Below are positions 9,196 through 17,636 of a stretch of 64,000 nt of DNA, piece by piece. The DNA lies in NCBI RefSeq assembly GCF_002008165.1, contig NZ_MRDM01000008.1, positions 186,001-250,000 on the forward strand, read 5' to 3'. Source of the DNA: Rhizobium laguerreae (GTDB lineage: Bacteria; Pseudomonadota; Alphaproteobacteria; Rhizobiales; Rhizobiaceae). How positions within the stretch are numbered: the stretch's first letter is position 1; each line of letters opens with the position of its first letter. The notes beneath the pieces were generated by a model. That model worked only from the letters and a program-made list of their open reading frames with translations. It ran no database searches and was not told the DNA's origin. A program made the position numbers and the translations under genes.

Positions 9196-10113
9196 TCACT
9201 TGAATTTCGCCATATTCTCTGGCGTCACGAGCGCAGCGCCGGAGTCAATCAAAGACTCAACCTTCTCTCCGCGAATCGATTTTACCAGCGCATCCACACC
9301 GAGTTCGGCCATCTTGGTGGGGAACTGCGCCACCGACGCATCCTCGACTCCACTCTTCAGCGCCTCCTCTTCGCCGCAACAGAAGTCGAAACCGACCAGC
9401 ACAATCTTGTCATTGGCAGTGCCAGCGTTCTTGATTGCGCGCGCCGCGCCAGCAGCGGGCGGGCCGCAAGCGGCATAAATGGCCTTGAGGTCTGGGTTCT
9501 TCGTCAGCAGATCCTCGGCGACACTGATCCCGAGCTCCTCGGTGCAGTTTGTCGCGCCTTTCCCGACGATCTTGACGTCAAGTCCCTTCAGCCCTTCAAG
9601 CATTCCCGTCACACGGTCATCGAGCGCTGGCACCCCGGGCACGCCCTCAAGAATCCCAAGCGTATCGCCGGCTTTAAGAACAGTTTTGAGATATTCGCCG
9701 GCGATTTTTCCCGCGGCGAAGTTATCGGTTGTGGCAAGCGCCGTCCTGCCTTTCCAATCCGGAATATTGTTATCCATCAGCACGACCTTGATACCGGCCG
9801 CCACCGCCTTGTCCAGGGCAGTGGACACGGTGGGATCGACGGGTGTGATGGCAATACCCTGCACGCCTCGTGTCACCATGGACTCGATCTGTGCAATCTG
9901 GCCTTCTATGTCGGTTGCGGACGTACCCTGCCCGTAGATGATCTCGACGCCGGGATTTCTCTTTGCATAATCTTTGGCTGCGTTCTCCATTGTTGCGAAG
10001 AAAGGTACTGGGAATTTGGTTATAAAGCCGAGCTTCACCGGCTCCTGCGCCAAGGACGGGACTACAGCGACGGCGAGGAGCGCAAGGGCTCCCAGCAGGG
10101 ATTGCGGTTTCAT
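9196..10113 (-). CDS. Sugar ABC transporter substrate-binding protein (Frc/Rbs-like, type 1 fold)
   Basis: A 305-residue periplasmic binding protein of the type 1 (ribose/fructose) fold. The start MKPQSLLGALALLAVAV gives a signal peptide ending around SLA-QEPVKL. The mature part opens with LGFITKFPVPFFATMENAA and has the hinge blocks GIAITPVDP and VVLMDNNIPDW of CUT2 binding proteins. The ATG at 10113 is preceded by GGGAGATG. It is the last gene of a permease-ATPase-binding protein operon, about 80 bases after the ATPase gene. The ligand cannot be read from the sequence; a pentose, ketose or polyol is plausible. Confidence 0.9.
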   Translation of the reverse strand: MKPQSLLGALALLAVAVVPSLAQEPVKLGFITKFPVPFFATMENAAKDYAKRNPGVEIIYGQGTSATDIEGQIAQIESMVTRGVQGIAITPVDPTVSTALDKAVAAGIKVVLMDNNIPDWKGRTALATTDNFAAGKIAGEYLKTVLKAGDTLGILEGVPGVPALDDRVTGMLEGLKGLDVKIVGKGATNCTEELGISVAEDLLTKNPDLKAIYAACGPPAAGAARAIKNAGTANDKIVLVGFDFCCGEEEALKSGVEDASVAQFPTKMAELGVDALVKSIRGEKVESLIDSGAALVTPENMAKFK

Positions 10114-10192
10114 GATTACATCTCCCATGTTTCGACCGCCCTCCTCTAGAGCGATCTCGTTGTCCGCTGCCCCAAAGAAGCAGCGATCTCCC

Positions 10193-10957
10193 TTAAGCCT
10201 CGGCGCCGACAATCATCGCAACAAGGTCCTGCTTGTTGGCTTGCGTTGGCTTCAGTTCACCCACCTTGCGCCCCTGGCGCAGCACAACCGCCCGATCGGC
10301 GATTTCGACGACATGTTCCATATTGTGCGTGATGATGATCACGGCATTGCCGTCGGCTTTGAGCTGATGGATAAGGTCAAGAACCTGGCGAGACTCGCGA
10401 AGACCGAGGGCGGCCGTTGGTTCGTCAAGAATCACCAGCTTGCGCGCAAAAACAATGGCGCGCGCGACCGCGATCGCCTGTCGCTGTCCCCCGGACATCA
10501 GGGCGACCGGCGCATCGAATCTCGGCAGCTTAACCTTCAGGCGATCGATGACACTTGCTGCCTCCCGCTTCATCACGCCCGTGTTGAGGAAGCGGAGCGG
10601 ACGCGGCAGCCAAGAGGGGAAAGAGATTTCTCGTCCGCAATAGAAATTCTGTACCGGGGTCAGGTTGTCGAAAAGCGCCAGATCCTGGTAGACGGTTTCA
10701 ATACCGGCGCGGCGGGCGGCCGCCGTTGAATGGAGGGATACGGGCGCACCATCCACGAGGATCTCTCCTTCGTCGAGACTATGAAGCCCGCTGATGCATT
10801 TGACGAGCGTCGACTTGCCGGCGCCGTTGTCACCCAAGAGAGCGGTTACCTCACCCGAGTACGCATCAAAGCTTACTTTTTTCAGGGCATGTATGGCGCC
10901 AAAGCGCTTCTGGGCATTTCGAACCGAAAGTGCCGGTGTGGTAGATGCTGGGTTCAT
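10193..10957 (-). CDS. Sugar ABC transporter ATP-binding protein (single-domain, FrcA-like)
   Basis: A 254-residue ATPase with Walker A GDNGAGKST, signature LMSGGQRQAIAVARA, Walker B LVILDEPTAAL and the switch His in IIITHNME. Most CUT2 sugar importers use a double-length ATPase of about 500 residues. This one has a single domain, like rhizobial FrcA for fructose, so it should act as a homodimer. Its start overlaps the permease stop by four bases (ATGA), showing tight coupling. It energises the permease encoded just upstream. Confidence 0.92.
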   Translation of the reverse strand: MNPASTTPALSVRNAQKRFGAIHALKKVSFDAYSGEVTALLGDNGAGKSTLVKCISGLHSLDEGEILVDGAPVSLHSTAAARRAGIETVYQDLALFDNLTPVQNFYCGREISFPSWLPRPLRFLNTGVMKREAASVIDRLKVKLPRFDAPVALMSGGQRQAIAVARAIVFARKLVILDEPTAALGLRESRQVLDLIHQLKADGNAVIIITHNMEHVVEIADRAVVLRQGRKVGELKPTQANKQDLVAMIVGAEA

Positions 10958-12012
10958 TGCACTCTCGCCGATTGAAGCACGCGTGCGCGCGCCTCGAGAT
11001 GGTTACGAAGCACGTCGGCCTCTACGGCGATGACGATGACGAGCCCAATCGCGATCATTTGAAAGAACACGTCGACCCCGAGAAGGTTAAGGGCGTTGCG
11101 GATGACGCCGATCAGCACGGCGCCGATCAGGGCGTGTCCGAGATGGCCGCGTCCGCCAAGGAAGCTGGCGCCACCGATAATCACCGCAGCAATCGTGTCG
11201 AGTTCCAAAAGATTGCCGTAGATTGGCGAGGCGGCGGCGGTCCGTCCTGCGAGCAGCACCGCGCCGACACCTGCACAAAAGCCGCAAATAATGTAGGTTG
11301 CGAGCAGAACGCCCTTTACTGGGATACCCATGCTTCTGGCGGCATTCGGCGCCCCACCGACGGCATAGATCCATCGGCCAAAGACCATCGACTTCGTGAG
11401 GATCAGAAAAAGAAGCCCGAACATCGCAACGGCAAAGAAGGAATTGGGCACACCAAGCGTCGCACCGCCGCCGATCGCGGTCACTGCATCGGGCATCCCG
11501 CGCATGGTGGTGTGGCCGGGCGCCAATGCAAGTGCCAGGCCGCGGCAGATACTCAAGGTCGCAAGTGTAATGATAAAGGGGTGTGGCAGCCGACCGTAGA
11601 CAAAGACCAAGCCGTTGACCGCACCGATAGCAGCACCGGCAAGCAGCATGGCCATTATGACGACGACTGAGGAATCAATCTGCTGATAGACAAGTCCGCC
11701 GATGACTGTTGCTAGCGCAAGATTCGAGCCTACAGACAGGTCGATGCCGCGCGTCAGGATAACGAGTTGCTGCCCCATTGCCACAACAGCAATCACTGCT
11801 GTCTGTGCCAGGATGTTCCCCAGGTTAACGGGCTTTAGAAAAGCCGGCGTGATCAAACTGACGACGGCGATGAGCATAATCAGGATCAATAGAGGGCCGA
11901 GGCTCAATAGCTTCAGCCCGAATGTGATGCCAGATTGTCTCGGCTGGAAGGTTGCATCTTGCGAACCACCAGGCCGGGACGAGTTCTGAGGCAGAATCCC
12001 GGAGTCTTCCAA
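10954..12012 (-). CDS. Sugar ABC transporter permease (CUT2 family)
   Basis: A 352-residue inner-membrane protein with about eight to ten hydrophobic segments. It shows the CUT2 permease blocks NLGNILAQTAVIAVVAMGQQ, LTRGIDLSVGSNLALATV and DTIAAVIIGGASFLGGRG, the last being the ATPase-coupling region. The N-terminal 30 residues are polar and poorly conserved, so the true start may be an internal one. It is the first gene of the operon, transcribed away from the GntR-type regulator; the 99-base AT-rich gap between them should hold both promoters. Confidence 0.92.
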   Translation of the reverse strand: MEDSGILPQNSSRPGGSQDATFQPRQSGITFGLKLLSLGPLLILIMLIAVVSLITPAFLKPVNLGNILAQTAVIAVVAMGQQLVILTRGIDLSVGSNLALATVIGGLVYQQIDSSVVVIMAMLLAGAAIGAVNGLVFVYGRLPHPFIITLATLSICRGLALALAPGHTTMRGMPDAVTAIGGGATLGVPNSFFAVAMFGLLFLILTKSMVFGRWIYAVGGAPNAARSMGIPVKGVLLATYIICGFCAGVGAVLLAGRTAAASPIYGNLLELDTIAAVIIGGASFLGGRGHLGHALIGAVLIGVIRNALNLLGVDVFFQMIAIGLVIVIAVEADVLRNHLEARARVLQSARVQ

Positions 12013-12111
12013 ATTCCCCTAGCCTCCCCCGTTTTTTATACATAAGAAACATATGATACACGTGCGTCAAACTGTTTTTTATGGATATCTAATCATACCT
12101 GGAGTTGCGCC

Positions 12112-12996
12112 ATGAGAACGGATACGACTTTCAAGCGGGCATTCAATGATATGATCGATATCATTCGGACTTTCGATCTTGGGGCGGAATTGCCGTCCGA
12201 AAATGCACTGCGCACCCAGCTTGGCGTGAGCAGAACAACGGTGCGGAAGGTGCTGGCGGGGATGTCCGCACGTGGGATCATCATATCTGAAGCGCACAAG
12301 CGGATCATAGGTGAGCGGCCGCGGCAGCAAGAGCGCTATCCGAAGGAACAGACCCTAGCAATTTCGGAACAGGTCGAGACGAGTTTCATGGAATGGATGA
12401 TGCGCGGTGATGCCTGTGCGGGCACAGAAATCAATGAGACGGAATTAGCTCGGAAATTCGGCGTCGCGACAACGATTATCCGTGAGTTTCTCAATCGATT
12501 TCAGAAATATGGGCTGATCGAGAAGCGTCAGAATGCAGGCTGGGTTTTTAAAGGGTTCACAGCCAGTTTCGCACTCGAACTGTTTGAGATCAGAGAGATG
12601 TTCGAAATGCGCTCCGCGCGGCTTTTCGCTGCCCTGCCCGACAGGTCGCCCGTCTGGAAACAGATCCAATCTATGCGGGCGGCACATTTGGAACTGCTCG
12701 CGGATATCGACGCTCGGTTTCAGGATTTCTCGGAGCTGGACAGCCGTTTCCACCGGCTGATTACCACAGTCGCGCCAAACCGCTTTATCGAAAGCTTCCA
12801 AGACGTGATAACCATGGTCTTCCACTATCACTATCAGTGGAACAAGCGTGATGAACGCGCGCGGAATGAGGTCGCCATCAGGGAACATCTCGCCCTGATC
12901 GAAGCCCTCGAAAGCCGCAATATCGTCTTGATCGATCGCGCATGCCGGTTGCATCTGACTTCCGCCCGCGAAACTTTGCTTCACTCGATCGCGTGA
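12112..12996 (+). CDS. GntR/FadR-type regulator with two winged-helix domains and an FCD domain
   Basis: A 294-residue regulator. A first winged helix covers about 8-70 (LPSENALRTQLGVSRTTVRK). A second follows at about 80-145 (GTEINETELARKFGVATTII, then the wing RQNAGWVFKGF). An all-helical FCD ligand domain fills 150-290, with Asp and His candidates for a metal site (DSRFHRLI, HYHYQW, REHLALIEALESR, CRLHL). FadR/FCD proteins normally have one winged helix. It is divergent from the sugar ABC operon and most likely controls it in response to the imported sugar or a derivative; this is inferred from position. Confidence 0.85.
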   Translation: MRTDTTFKRAFNDMIDIIRTFDLGAELPSENALRTQLGVSRTTVRKVLAGMSARGIIISEAHKRIIGERPRQQERYPKEQTLAISEQVETSFMEWMMRGDACAGTEINETELARKFGVATTIIREFLNRFQKYGLIEKRQNAGWVFKGFTASFALELFEIREMFEMRSARLFAALPDRSPVWKQIQSMRAAHLELLADIDARFQDFSELDSRFHRLITTVAPNRFIESFQDVITMVFHYHYQWNKRDERARNEVAIREHLALIEALESRNIVLIDRACRLHLTSARETLLHSIA

Positions 12997-13051
12997 TAGC
13001 GTTGCATGTGGAGATGTACGCAGGACGAGACGTTTTGCAGCAGCCTGCTAG

Positions 13052-13086
13052 CTAGAGCGGTTCAGCCTTTGCTGGAATCGCTTTAA
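13052..13086 (+). repeat. Partial mosaic repeat, family B, forming the end of lpxK
   Basis: CTAGAGCGGTTCAG ... GGAATCGCTTTAA matches the two ends of the full family B copies at 32943 and 50644 with the middle missing. Read leftward it encodes the stop codon and last ten or so codons of lpxK. Confidence 0.65.
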
Positions 13087-14125
13087 CCCCGGCCTTCATC
13101 TCCCGCAGCCGCCGCTCGCGGCAAGCGACGATCGCCCGGTCGATGATGAGGCTGGGGGCGAGGTGATCCTCGAAGACCATGTCGACCTCGATCACCCGGC
13201 TCTTTTCGACGAGCCGCGCCGCCTTGCCGTGATGGCCGGAAAGGCGGACGAAATCCTTGGAGGTGGTGACGATCAGGAGACCTTGACGCTCGGCGGTCGT
13301 CAGGATGTCGTCGATCTCCTCCTCCGTCAGGTGCTCGTGATCGCCGAAAGATTTGGCGACAACGATCTCGGCGCCGCGGGATTCAACCGTGCGAAAGAAT
13401 TTGGCGGGATCGGCAATGCCGGCAAAGGCTAGCACCTTGGTGCCGGCCAGCGTATTGTCGCCGCGGACTTTCAGCGATGCGGTGAAATAGGGCTTTGCCG
13501 CGCGCGCCGCCATGCGGACGATCCTGTCGGCGGCATTGCCGCCACCGACCTTCAGCAAAGCGGTTGCGGACCGCAGCTGCTGGCGGATCGGCGCGCGGAC
13601 CGGGCCACCCGGCACGATATGGCCGTTGCCGAGGCCGCGCGTCGCGTCGATGACGAGCAAGGCATAGTCGATCGCCAGCCGGGCACTTTGGAAACCGTCA
13701 TCCATGATGATGAGATCGGCGCCCTCCGCCACCAGGCGCTGAGCCCCTTCGACGCGCCGGCGCGAAATCACCGTCAGCGCTTCCTGGGCAAGCAGCAACG
13801 GCTCGTCACCGACGGCAATCGCCCGGTGATGATCGGGGTCGACCACGGTCGTCACATCGAGCGAGCCGCCGTAACCCCTGCTGAGAAAGCCGGGCTTCAG
13901 CCCCTTCGCCTTGGCGGCGCGGGCAATCGTCAGCGCCGTCGGCGTCTTGCCGGCGCCGCCGACGGTGAAATTGCCGACACAGATAACCGGAACCGGAACC
14001 GAGGCGCGGCGCGCATGGGCCATGCGGTGGCCAGCGATACGGCCATAGAGAAAAGAAAGCGGCAGCAGCAGCCAGGCCCGCCAATCGGCTTTCCTCCACC
14101 AGAACGGTGGCGCTTCGGATATCAT
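13052..14125 (-). CDS. lpxK: Tetraacyldisaccharide 4'-kinase
   Basis: A 357-residue membrane-associated kinase that adds the 4'-phosphate to the lipid A disaccharide precursor. The N-terminus [20 protein letters not shown] with a hydrophobic segment, the P-loop [15 protein letters not shown] and the later [13 protein letters not shown] are family hallmarks. I took the [10 protein letters not shown] start; the frame is open about 20 codons upstream but that part is not family-like. It is last in the leftward envelope cluster after the HAD gene. The final residues ([10 protein letters not shown]) and stop are encoded by a mosaic repeat, so its natural C-terminus has been altered or extended. 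Confidence 0.95.
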   Translation of the reverse strand: MISEAPPFWWRKADWRAWLLLPLSFLYGRIAGHRMAHARRASVPVPVICVGNFTVGGAGKTPTALTIARAAKAKGLKPGFLSRGYGGSLDVTTVVDPDHHRAIAVGDEPLLLAQEALTVISRRRVEGAQRLVAEGADLIIMDDGFQSARLAIDYALLVIDATRGLGNGHIVPGGPVRAPIRQQLRSATALLKVGGGNAADRIVRMAARAAKPYFTASLKVRGDNTLAGTKVLAFAGIADPAKFFRTVESRGAEIVVAKSFGDHEHLTEEEIDDILTTAERQGLLIVTTSKDFVRLSGHHGKAARLVEKSRVIEVDMVFEDHLAPSLIIDRAIVACRERRLREMKAGVKAIPAKAEPL

Positions 14126-14215
14126 CTTGCCGTCCCGCTCCCTGCCCGGCCACAGAATTTTCGTTTCCCGGCCGGATTGAGAAGCCAAACCTGAAAAAAT
14201 GCAAGCCCTTACCCG

Positions 14216-14938
14216 TCAGGCCGGCTGCAGATCCGGCAGCAGGGTCTCGATGGCAGTGATATCGTCGAGCACATGATCGGCCGCGGCGGCAAGCGTCTCC
14301 CGCGAACCGGTGCCGGTCAGCACCGCGATCCTCAGGCCTGTGCCGGCATTCAAACCCATGTGCAGATCGTGATTGTTGTCGCCGACCATGGCGACCTCTT
14401 CAGGCGAGAGACCGGTCGCAGCGCAGAAGCCGAGCAACATGCCCGGCTCTGGCTTGACGCCGAAACCGCTGTCATAGCCGGCGATGTAATCGATATAGCG
14501 GGCGAAACCGAAACGTTCCGCCGTCTGGCGGATCGACCGCTCATTGTCGCTGGAGGCGACACCGAGCTTGAAGCCGCGTCGATGCAGCCGAGCGAAGAAG
14601 CCGGCGAGGTCGGTCACCGGCACGGAAAATTCGGCGGCGTTGGAAAAAAGGGCGTCGAGGCGGATCGTCAGTTCGCCGACATCGACCATCGAGCCCGCCG
14701 CGACCAGACCCTCGGCGATCTGGCGGGTATTGCCGGCGGCAAGCAGGCTGTCGGGAACGATGTGGCCGGTCAGCGGATCCATGCCGCAGGCCGAAAGCAG
14801 CCGGTTGGCGAGAAGCTCATCCCCTCTGGCGGCGATGCGGGCAAGCTCGCGGTTTACCGGCAGCCAGCTCTCGTCATAATCGAGCAGCGTGCCGTCCTTG
14901 TCGAAGAGGATGCCTTTGATAGGGGACGCTGCCGACAT
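14216..14938 (-). CDS. HAD-family hydrolase (phosphoglycolate phosphatase-like)
   Basis: A 240-residue HAD phosphatase. Motif I is FDKDGTLLDYD, motif II lies in GVASSDNERSI, and motif IV is MVGDNNHDLHMG. A helical cap sits between motifs I and II, as in Gph-like subclass I enzymes. It lies between waaA (10 bases after its stop) and lpxK (about 90 bases before its start), all leftward. Rhizobial genomes commonly keep it in this lipid A/KDO neighbourhood, as I recall. Substrate is unknown; a role in KDO or lipid A precursor dephosphorylation is possible but unproven. Confidence 0.85.
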   Translation of the reverse strand: MSAASPIKGILFDKDGTLLDYDESWLPVNRELARIAARGDELLANRLLSACGMDPLTGHIVPDSLLAAGNTRQIAEGLVAAGSMVDVGELTIRLDALFSNAAEFSVPVTDLAGFFARLHRRGFKLGVASSDNERSIRQTAERFGFARYIDYIAGYDSGFGVKPEPGMLLGFCAATGLSPEEVAMVGDNNHDLHMGLNAGTGLRIAVLTGTGSRETLAAAADHVLDDITAIETLLPDLQPA

Positions 14939-14947
14939 CTTCGCTCC

Positions 14948-16267
14948 TCAGACCTGGGCCACGGCCTTGGGCAGCAGCCGCGCCTTGACCGTCAGCGGAT
15001 TGATATAGGGTTCCAGCCCCTTTACCGTCGCCGTCAGCGCGCCGCGCATCTCGTGCACGGCGGTGATGCCGGCCTCGATCATGTTGCGGCGGGCGTCGTC
15101 GTTGATCAGCAGATAATGCACGCCCTTGGCCAGCATTTCAGTATCGCGCACCATGCGGGCGCTGCCGCTGCGGGCAAGCTTCTGATAGGCATCGCGGAAA
15201 TTCTGCACATGGCCGCCGGAGAGAATGGCGCAGCCGAGCATGGCGGGCTCCAGCGGGTTCTGGCCGCCTTCGGCAAAGAGCGAACGGCCGACGAAGGCGA
15301 TTTCCGTCAGGCGGAGATAGAGGCCCATTTCGCCGATCGTATCACCGAGGAAGATATCGACATCGGCGGACAGGACATCGTCGCGGGTGCGGCGGGCGAC
15401 CTTCAGCCCCTGCTTGACGAGCGCTGCCTCGATCTCGTCGCTGCGCTCGGGATGGCGCGGCACGATGATGGTCAATTGATGGTCGCGCTCCCTGAGCGCC
15501 CGGTGAACGATGGCGGCGGCATTCTCCTCGCCGTCGAAGGTCGAAATCGCCGCCCAGGTCTTGCGCTCGCCGATCTGCTTCTTGTAGCGGGCGAAGACAG
15601 CGCTGTCATAAGGCGGCGCGTCAGTATCGACCTTCAGATTGCCCGAAGTGATGACGGGGACGGCGCCGAGATCGCGGAATCGTTCGGCATCGACATCCGA
15701 CTGGGCGATGACGAGGGCAAGATTCTCGAACAAGGCTTCGGCGATCGCCGGGCGGCGGCGCCAGCGGGCAAAGGAGCGGTCCGACATGCGGGCATTGATT
15801 AGGATCTGCGGAATGCGGCGGCGGCCGAGCTCCAGCACCGTTGCCGGCCAGATCTCGGATTCGGCGATGATGGCGCAATCGGGCTGCCAATAATCGAGGA
15901 AGCGGCTGACGGAGGGCTTCAGGTCGAGCGGCACATATTGATGGATCGCTTCCTGGCCGAGGCGCTCGGCGGCGAGCTTGGCCGACGTGATGGTGCCGGT
16001 CGTCAGGATGACATGGATGTCACGGCGGCGGATTTCGCGGATCAGCGGGATGACGGCGTTGGTTTCACCGACGCTTGCGGCATGGAACCAGATAAGCGGG
16101 CCCTGCGGCCGGTTGGCGCTCGGATAACCGAAGCGCTCCAGGCGGCGGGCCCGGTCTTCCTTGCCCTTGGCCGTGCGGTAGGTGATATAGAGGCCGACGA
16201 CAGGAGAGGCCACGGTTCCCGCCAGACGGTATGCGCTCAGACCGAACCGCGCCATCCGGGAACTCAT
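14948..16267 (-). CDS. waaA: 3-deoxy-D-manno-octulosonic acid (KDO) transferase
   Basis: A 439-residue GT30-type glycosyltransferase that moves KDO from CMP-KDO to lipid IVA on the cytoplasmic face of the inner membrane. An N-terminal hydrophobic anchor (about 9-30) precedes the hallmark block GPLIWFHAASVGETNAVIPL. Then come TGTITSAKLAAERL, AIIAESEIWPATVLE and the donor-site block FVGRSLFAEGGQNPLEPA. Length is normal for the family. It is followed closely by the HAD gene and lpxK and belongs to the same leftward cluster. Confidence 0.95.
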   Translation of the reverse strand: MSSRMARFGLSAYRLAGTVASPVVGLYITYRTAKGKEDRARRLERFGYPSANRPQGPLIWFHAASVGETNAVIPLIREIRRRDIHVILTTGTITSAKLAAERLGQEAIHQYVPLDLKPSVSRFLDYWQPDCAIIAESEIWPATVLELGRRRIPQILINARMSDRSFARWRRRPAIAEALFENLALVIAQSDVDAERFRDLGAVPVITSGNLKVDTDAPPYDSAVFARYKKQIGERKTWAAISTFDGEENAAAIVHRALRERDHQLTIIVPRHPERSDEIEAALVKQGLKVARRTRDDVLSADVDIFLGDTIGEMGLYLRLTEIAFVGRSLFAEGGQNPLEPAMLGCAILSGGHVQNFRDAYQKLARSGSARMVRDTEMLAKGVHYLLINDDARRNMIEAGITAVHEMRGALTATVKGLEPYINPLTVKARLLPKAVAQV

Positions 16268-16439
16268 CGCGCCAGCCTCCGATCAAAACCGATCGACATC
16301 AAACCCATTCCCTAATTATCGTTGCGGCCGCAATGGCCGATTAATTTGTTCAGAATGCGTCAAACAATCCGGATCGATGGGCGCGCCCGATGCAGCAAAG
16401 GCCGACCGAGGAGCGGCCGGCCGGCGGCACTTGCTAAGT

Positions 16440-16685
16440 TCAGCCCTTGGGCTTTTCCTGCGGATCGAGCAAACGATGCATGTGGACGATGAAGTAGCGC
16501 ATATGCGCATTGTCGACCGTCTGCTGCGCCTTCGCCTTCCAGGCCGTCAGCGCCGCAGCATAATCCGGGAAAATGCCGACGATATCGAGACCCTGCAGGT
16601 CACGGAACTGGACGTCATCGAGGCTTTCCAGTTCGCCGCCAAAAACGAGATGCAGAAGCTGCTTCTTGTCACCGGAGTCAGTCAT
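16440..16685 (-). CDS. DUF4170 domain protein
   Basis: An 81-residue cytoplasmic protein with LLHLVFGGELESLDDVQF near the start, GIFPDYAAALTAWKAKAQ in the middle and FIVHMHRLLDP at the end. This matches the alphaproteobacterial DUF4170 family, which in rhizobia sits just upstream of waaA. No catalytic motif is visible and the function is unknown. A 172-base gap separates it from waaA. Position in the lipid A/KDO cluster suggests an envelope-linked role; this is inference. Confidence 0.82.
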   Translation of the reverse strand: MTDSGDKKQLLHLVFGGELESLDDVQFRDLQGLDIVGIFPDYAAALTAWKAKAQQTVDNAHMRYFIVHMHRLLDPQEKPKG

Positions 16686-16746
16686 TTTTTCTTCTCTTTC
16701 TGCCTATTCTCCTCCGCCACCCATCTGCGGGATTTTGACGGAAACG

Positions 16747-17556
16747 TCAACTGTCTCGTCGCCCCGCAAAGGCCGCGAGGAATTCACTGATGCGGGGTGT
16801 TGGGGCCGCACAGAGGACCTTGTGGGTGACCTCAGTGCGGTTGTAGACGATCGGTTCGCCTTCGATGTCGACGAGGCCGCCGCCGGCGCAGACAAGGATC
16901 AGATCGGCAGCGGCAAGGTCCCAATCATGTGAATTGCCCTTGACGAAGGTGCCTTCGAGACGACCGTCCGCCACCATCGCGATGCGATAGGCGAGCGAGG
17001 GAATGTATTTCTCGCGCGTCACCCGGTCACGGAACGCCGGCGGAAAGGTCTTCAGCAGGTCTTCGCCGATCGCAAGGCGGCTCATCTCTTCCGGTCCGGC
17101 GGCCGAGACGGTGAAGGGGACGCCGTTCTTCAGCGCCACGCCGCCCTCGACCGCCTCATAGAGCTCTTCGAGCGCCGGGGCATAGAGCACGCCGGCGACC
17201 GGCCGGCCGCGATGAACCACCGCGACGCTGACGCACCAGACCTTCTGCCCGCCGAGGAAGGCGCGCGTGCCGTCGATCGGATCGATGATGAACAGCGTCT
17301 CGCGTGAGAGACGGTCGGCATCGTCGTCGGTCTCTTCCGACAGCCAGCCATAATCCGGCCGGGCCTTGCGCAGGATGGTCTCGAGCGTCTTGTTTGCGGC
17401 GAAATCGGCGGCGCTGACGGGAGACCGGTCCTCGTTCTTCCACCAGACCTCGGGAGACTGGTTGAAGAAGCCGAAAGCGACGGCGCCCGCCTCTCTCGCA
17501 GCATCGGCGATCAGCGTGAGATCGCTCTGCCAGCGGGCCTTTTCCTTATCGTTCAT
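16747..17556 (-). CDS. cysQ: Inositol monophosphatase-family 3'(2'),5'-bisphosphate nucleotidase (CysQ-like)
   Basis: A 269-residue metal-dependent phosphatase of the IMPase superfamily. The metal sites are clear: WLSEETDDD (Glu), FIIDPIDGTRAFL (the DPIDGT signature) and SHDWDLAAADLIL near the C-terminus. The AFLGG stretch after the signature and [24 protein letters not shown] N-terminal block fit CysQ proteins that hydrolyse PAP to AMP. I chose MNDKEKARWQ as the start; an upstream ATG at 17592 lies in repeat DNA. Neighbours are the DUF4170 gene and pmbA on the same strand. Inositol phosphatase activity is an alternative. Confidence 0.82.
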   Translation of the reverse strand: MNDKEKARWQSDLTLIADAAREAGAVAFGFFNQSPEVWWKNEDRSPVSAADFAANKTLETILRKARPDYGWLSEETDDDADRLSRETLFIIDPIDGTRAFLGGQKVWCVSVAVVHRGRPVAGVLYAPALEELYEAVEGGVALKNGVPFTVSAAGPEEMSRLAIGEDLLKTFPPAFRDRVTREKYIPSLAYRIAMVADGRLEGTFVKGNSHDWDLAAADLILVCAGGGLVDIEGEPIVYNRTEVTHKVLCAAPTPRISEFLAAFAGRRDS

Positions 17557-17586
17557 CCCGTCATCCGTTTCTCGATTCAACAGTGT

Positions 17587-17636
17587 GAGCATGATGTCGT
17601 CCGAAAACCGCTCACACTTTTCAGCATCATGCTCTA
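17587..17636. repeat. Palindromic intergenic repeat, family C
   Basis: Arms GAGCATGATG and CATCATGCTC bracket CCGAAAACCGCTCACACTTT. Its right edge supplies the TAG stop of pmbA (CTA at 17634-17636). Confidence 0.7.
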
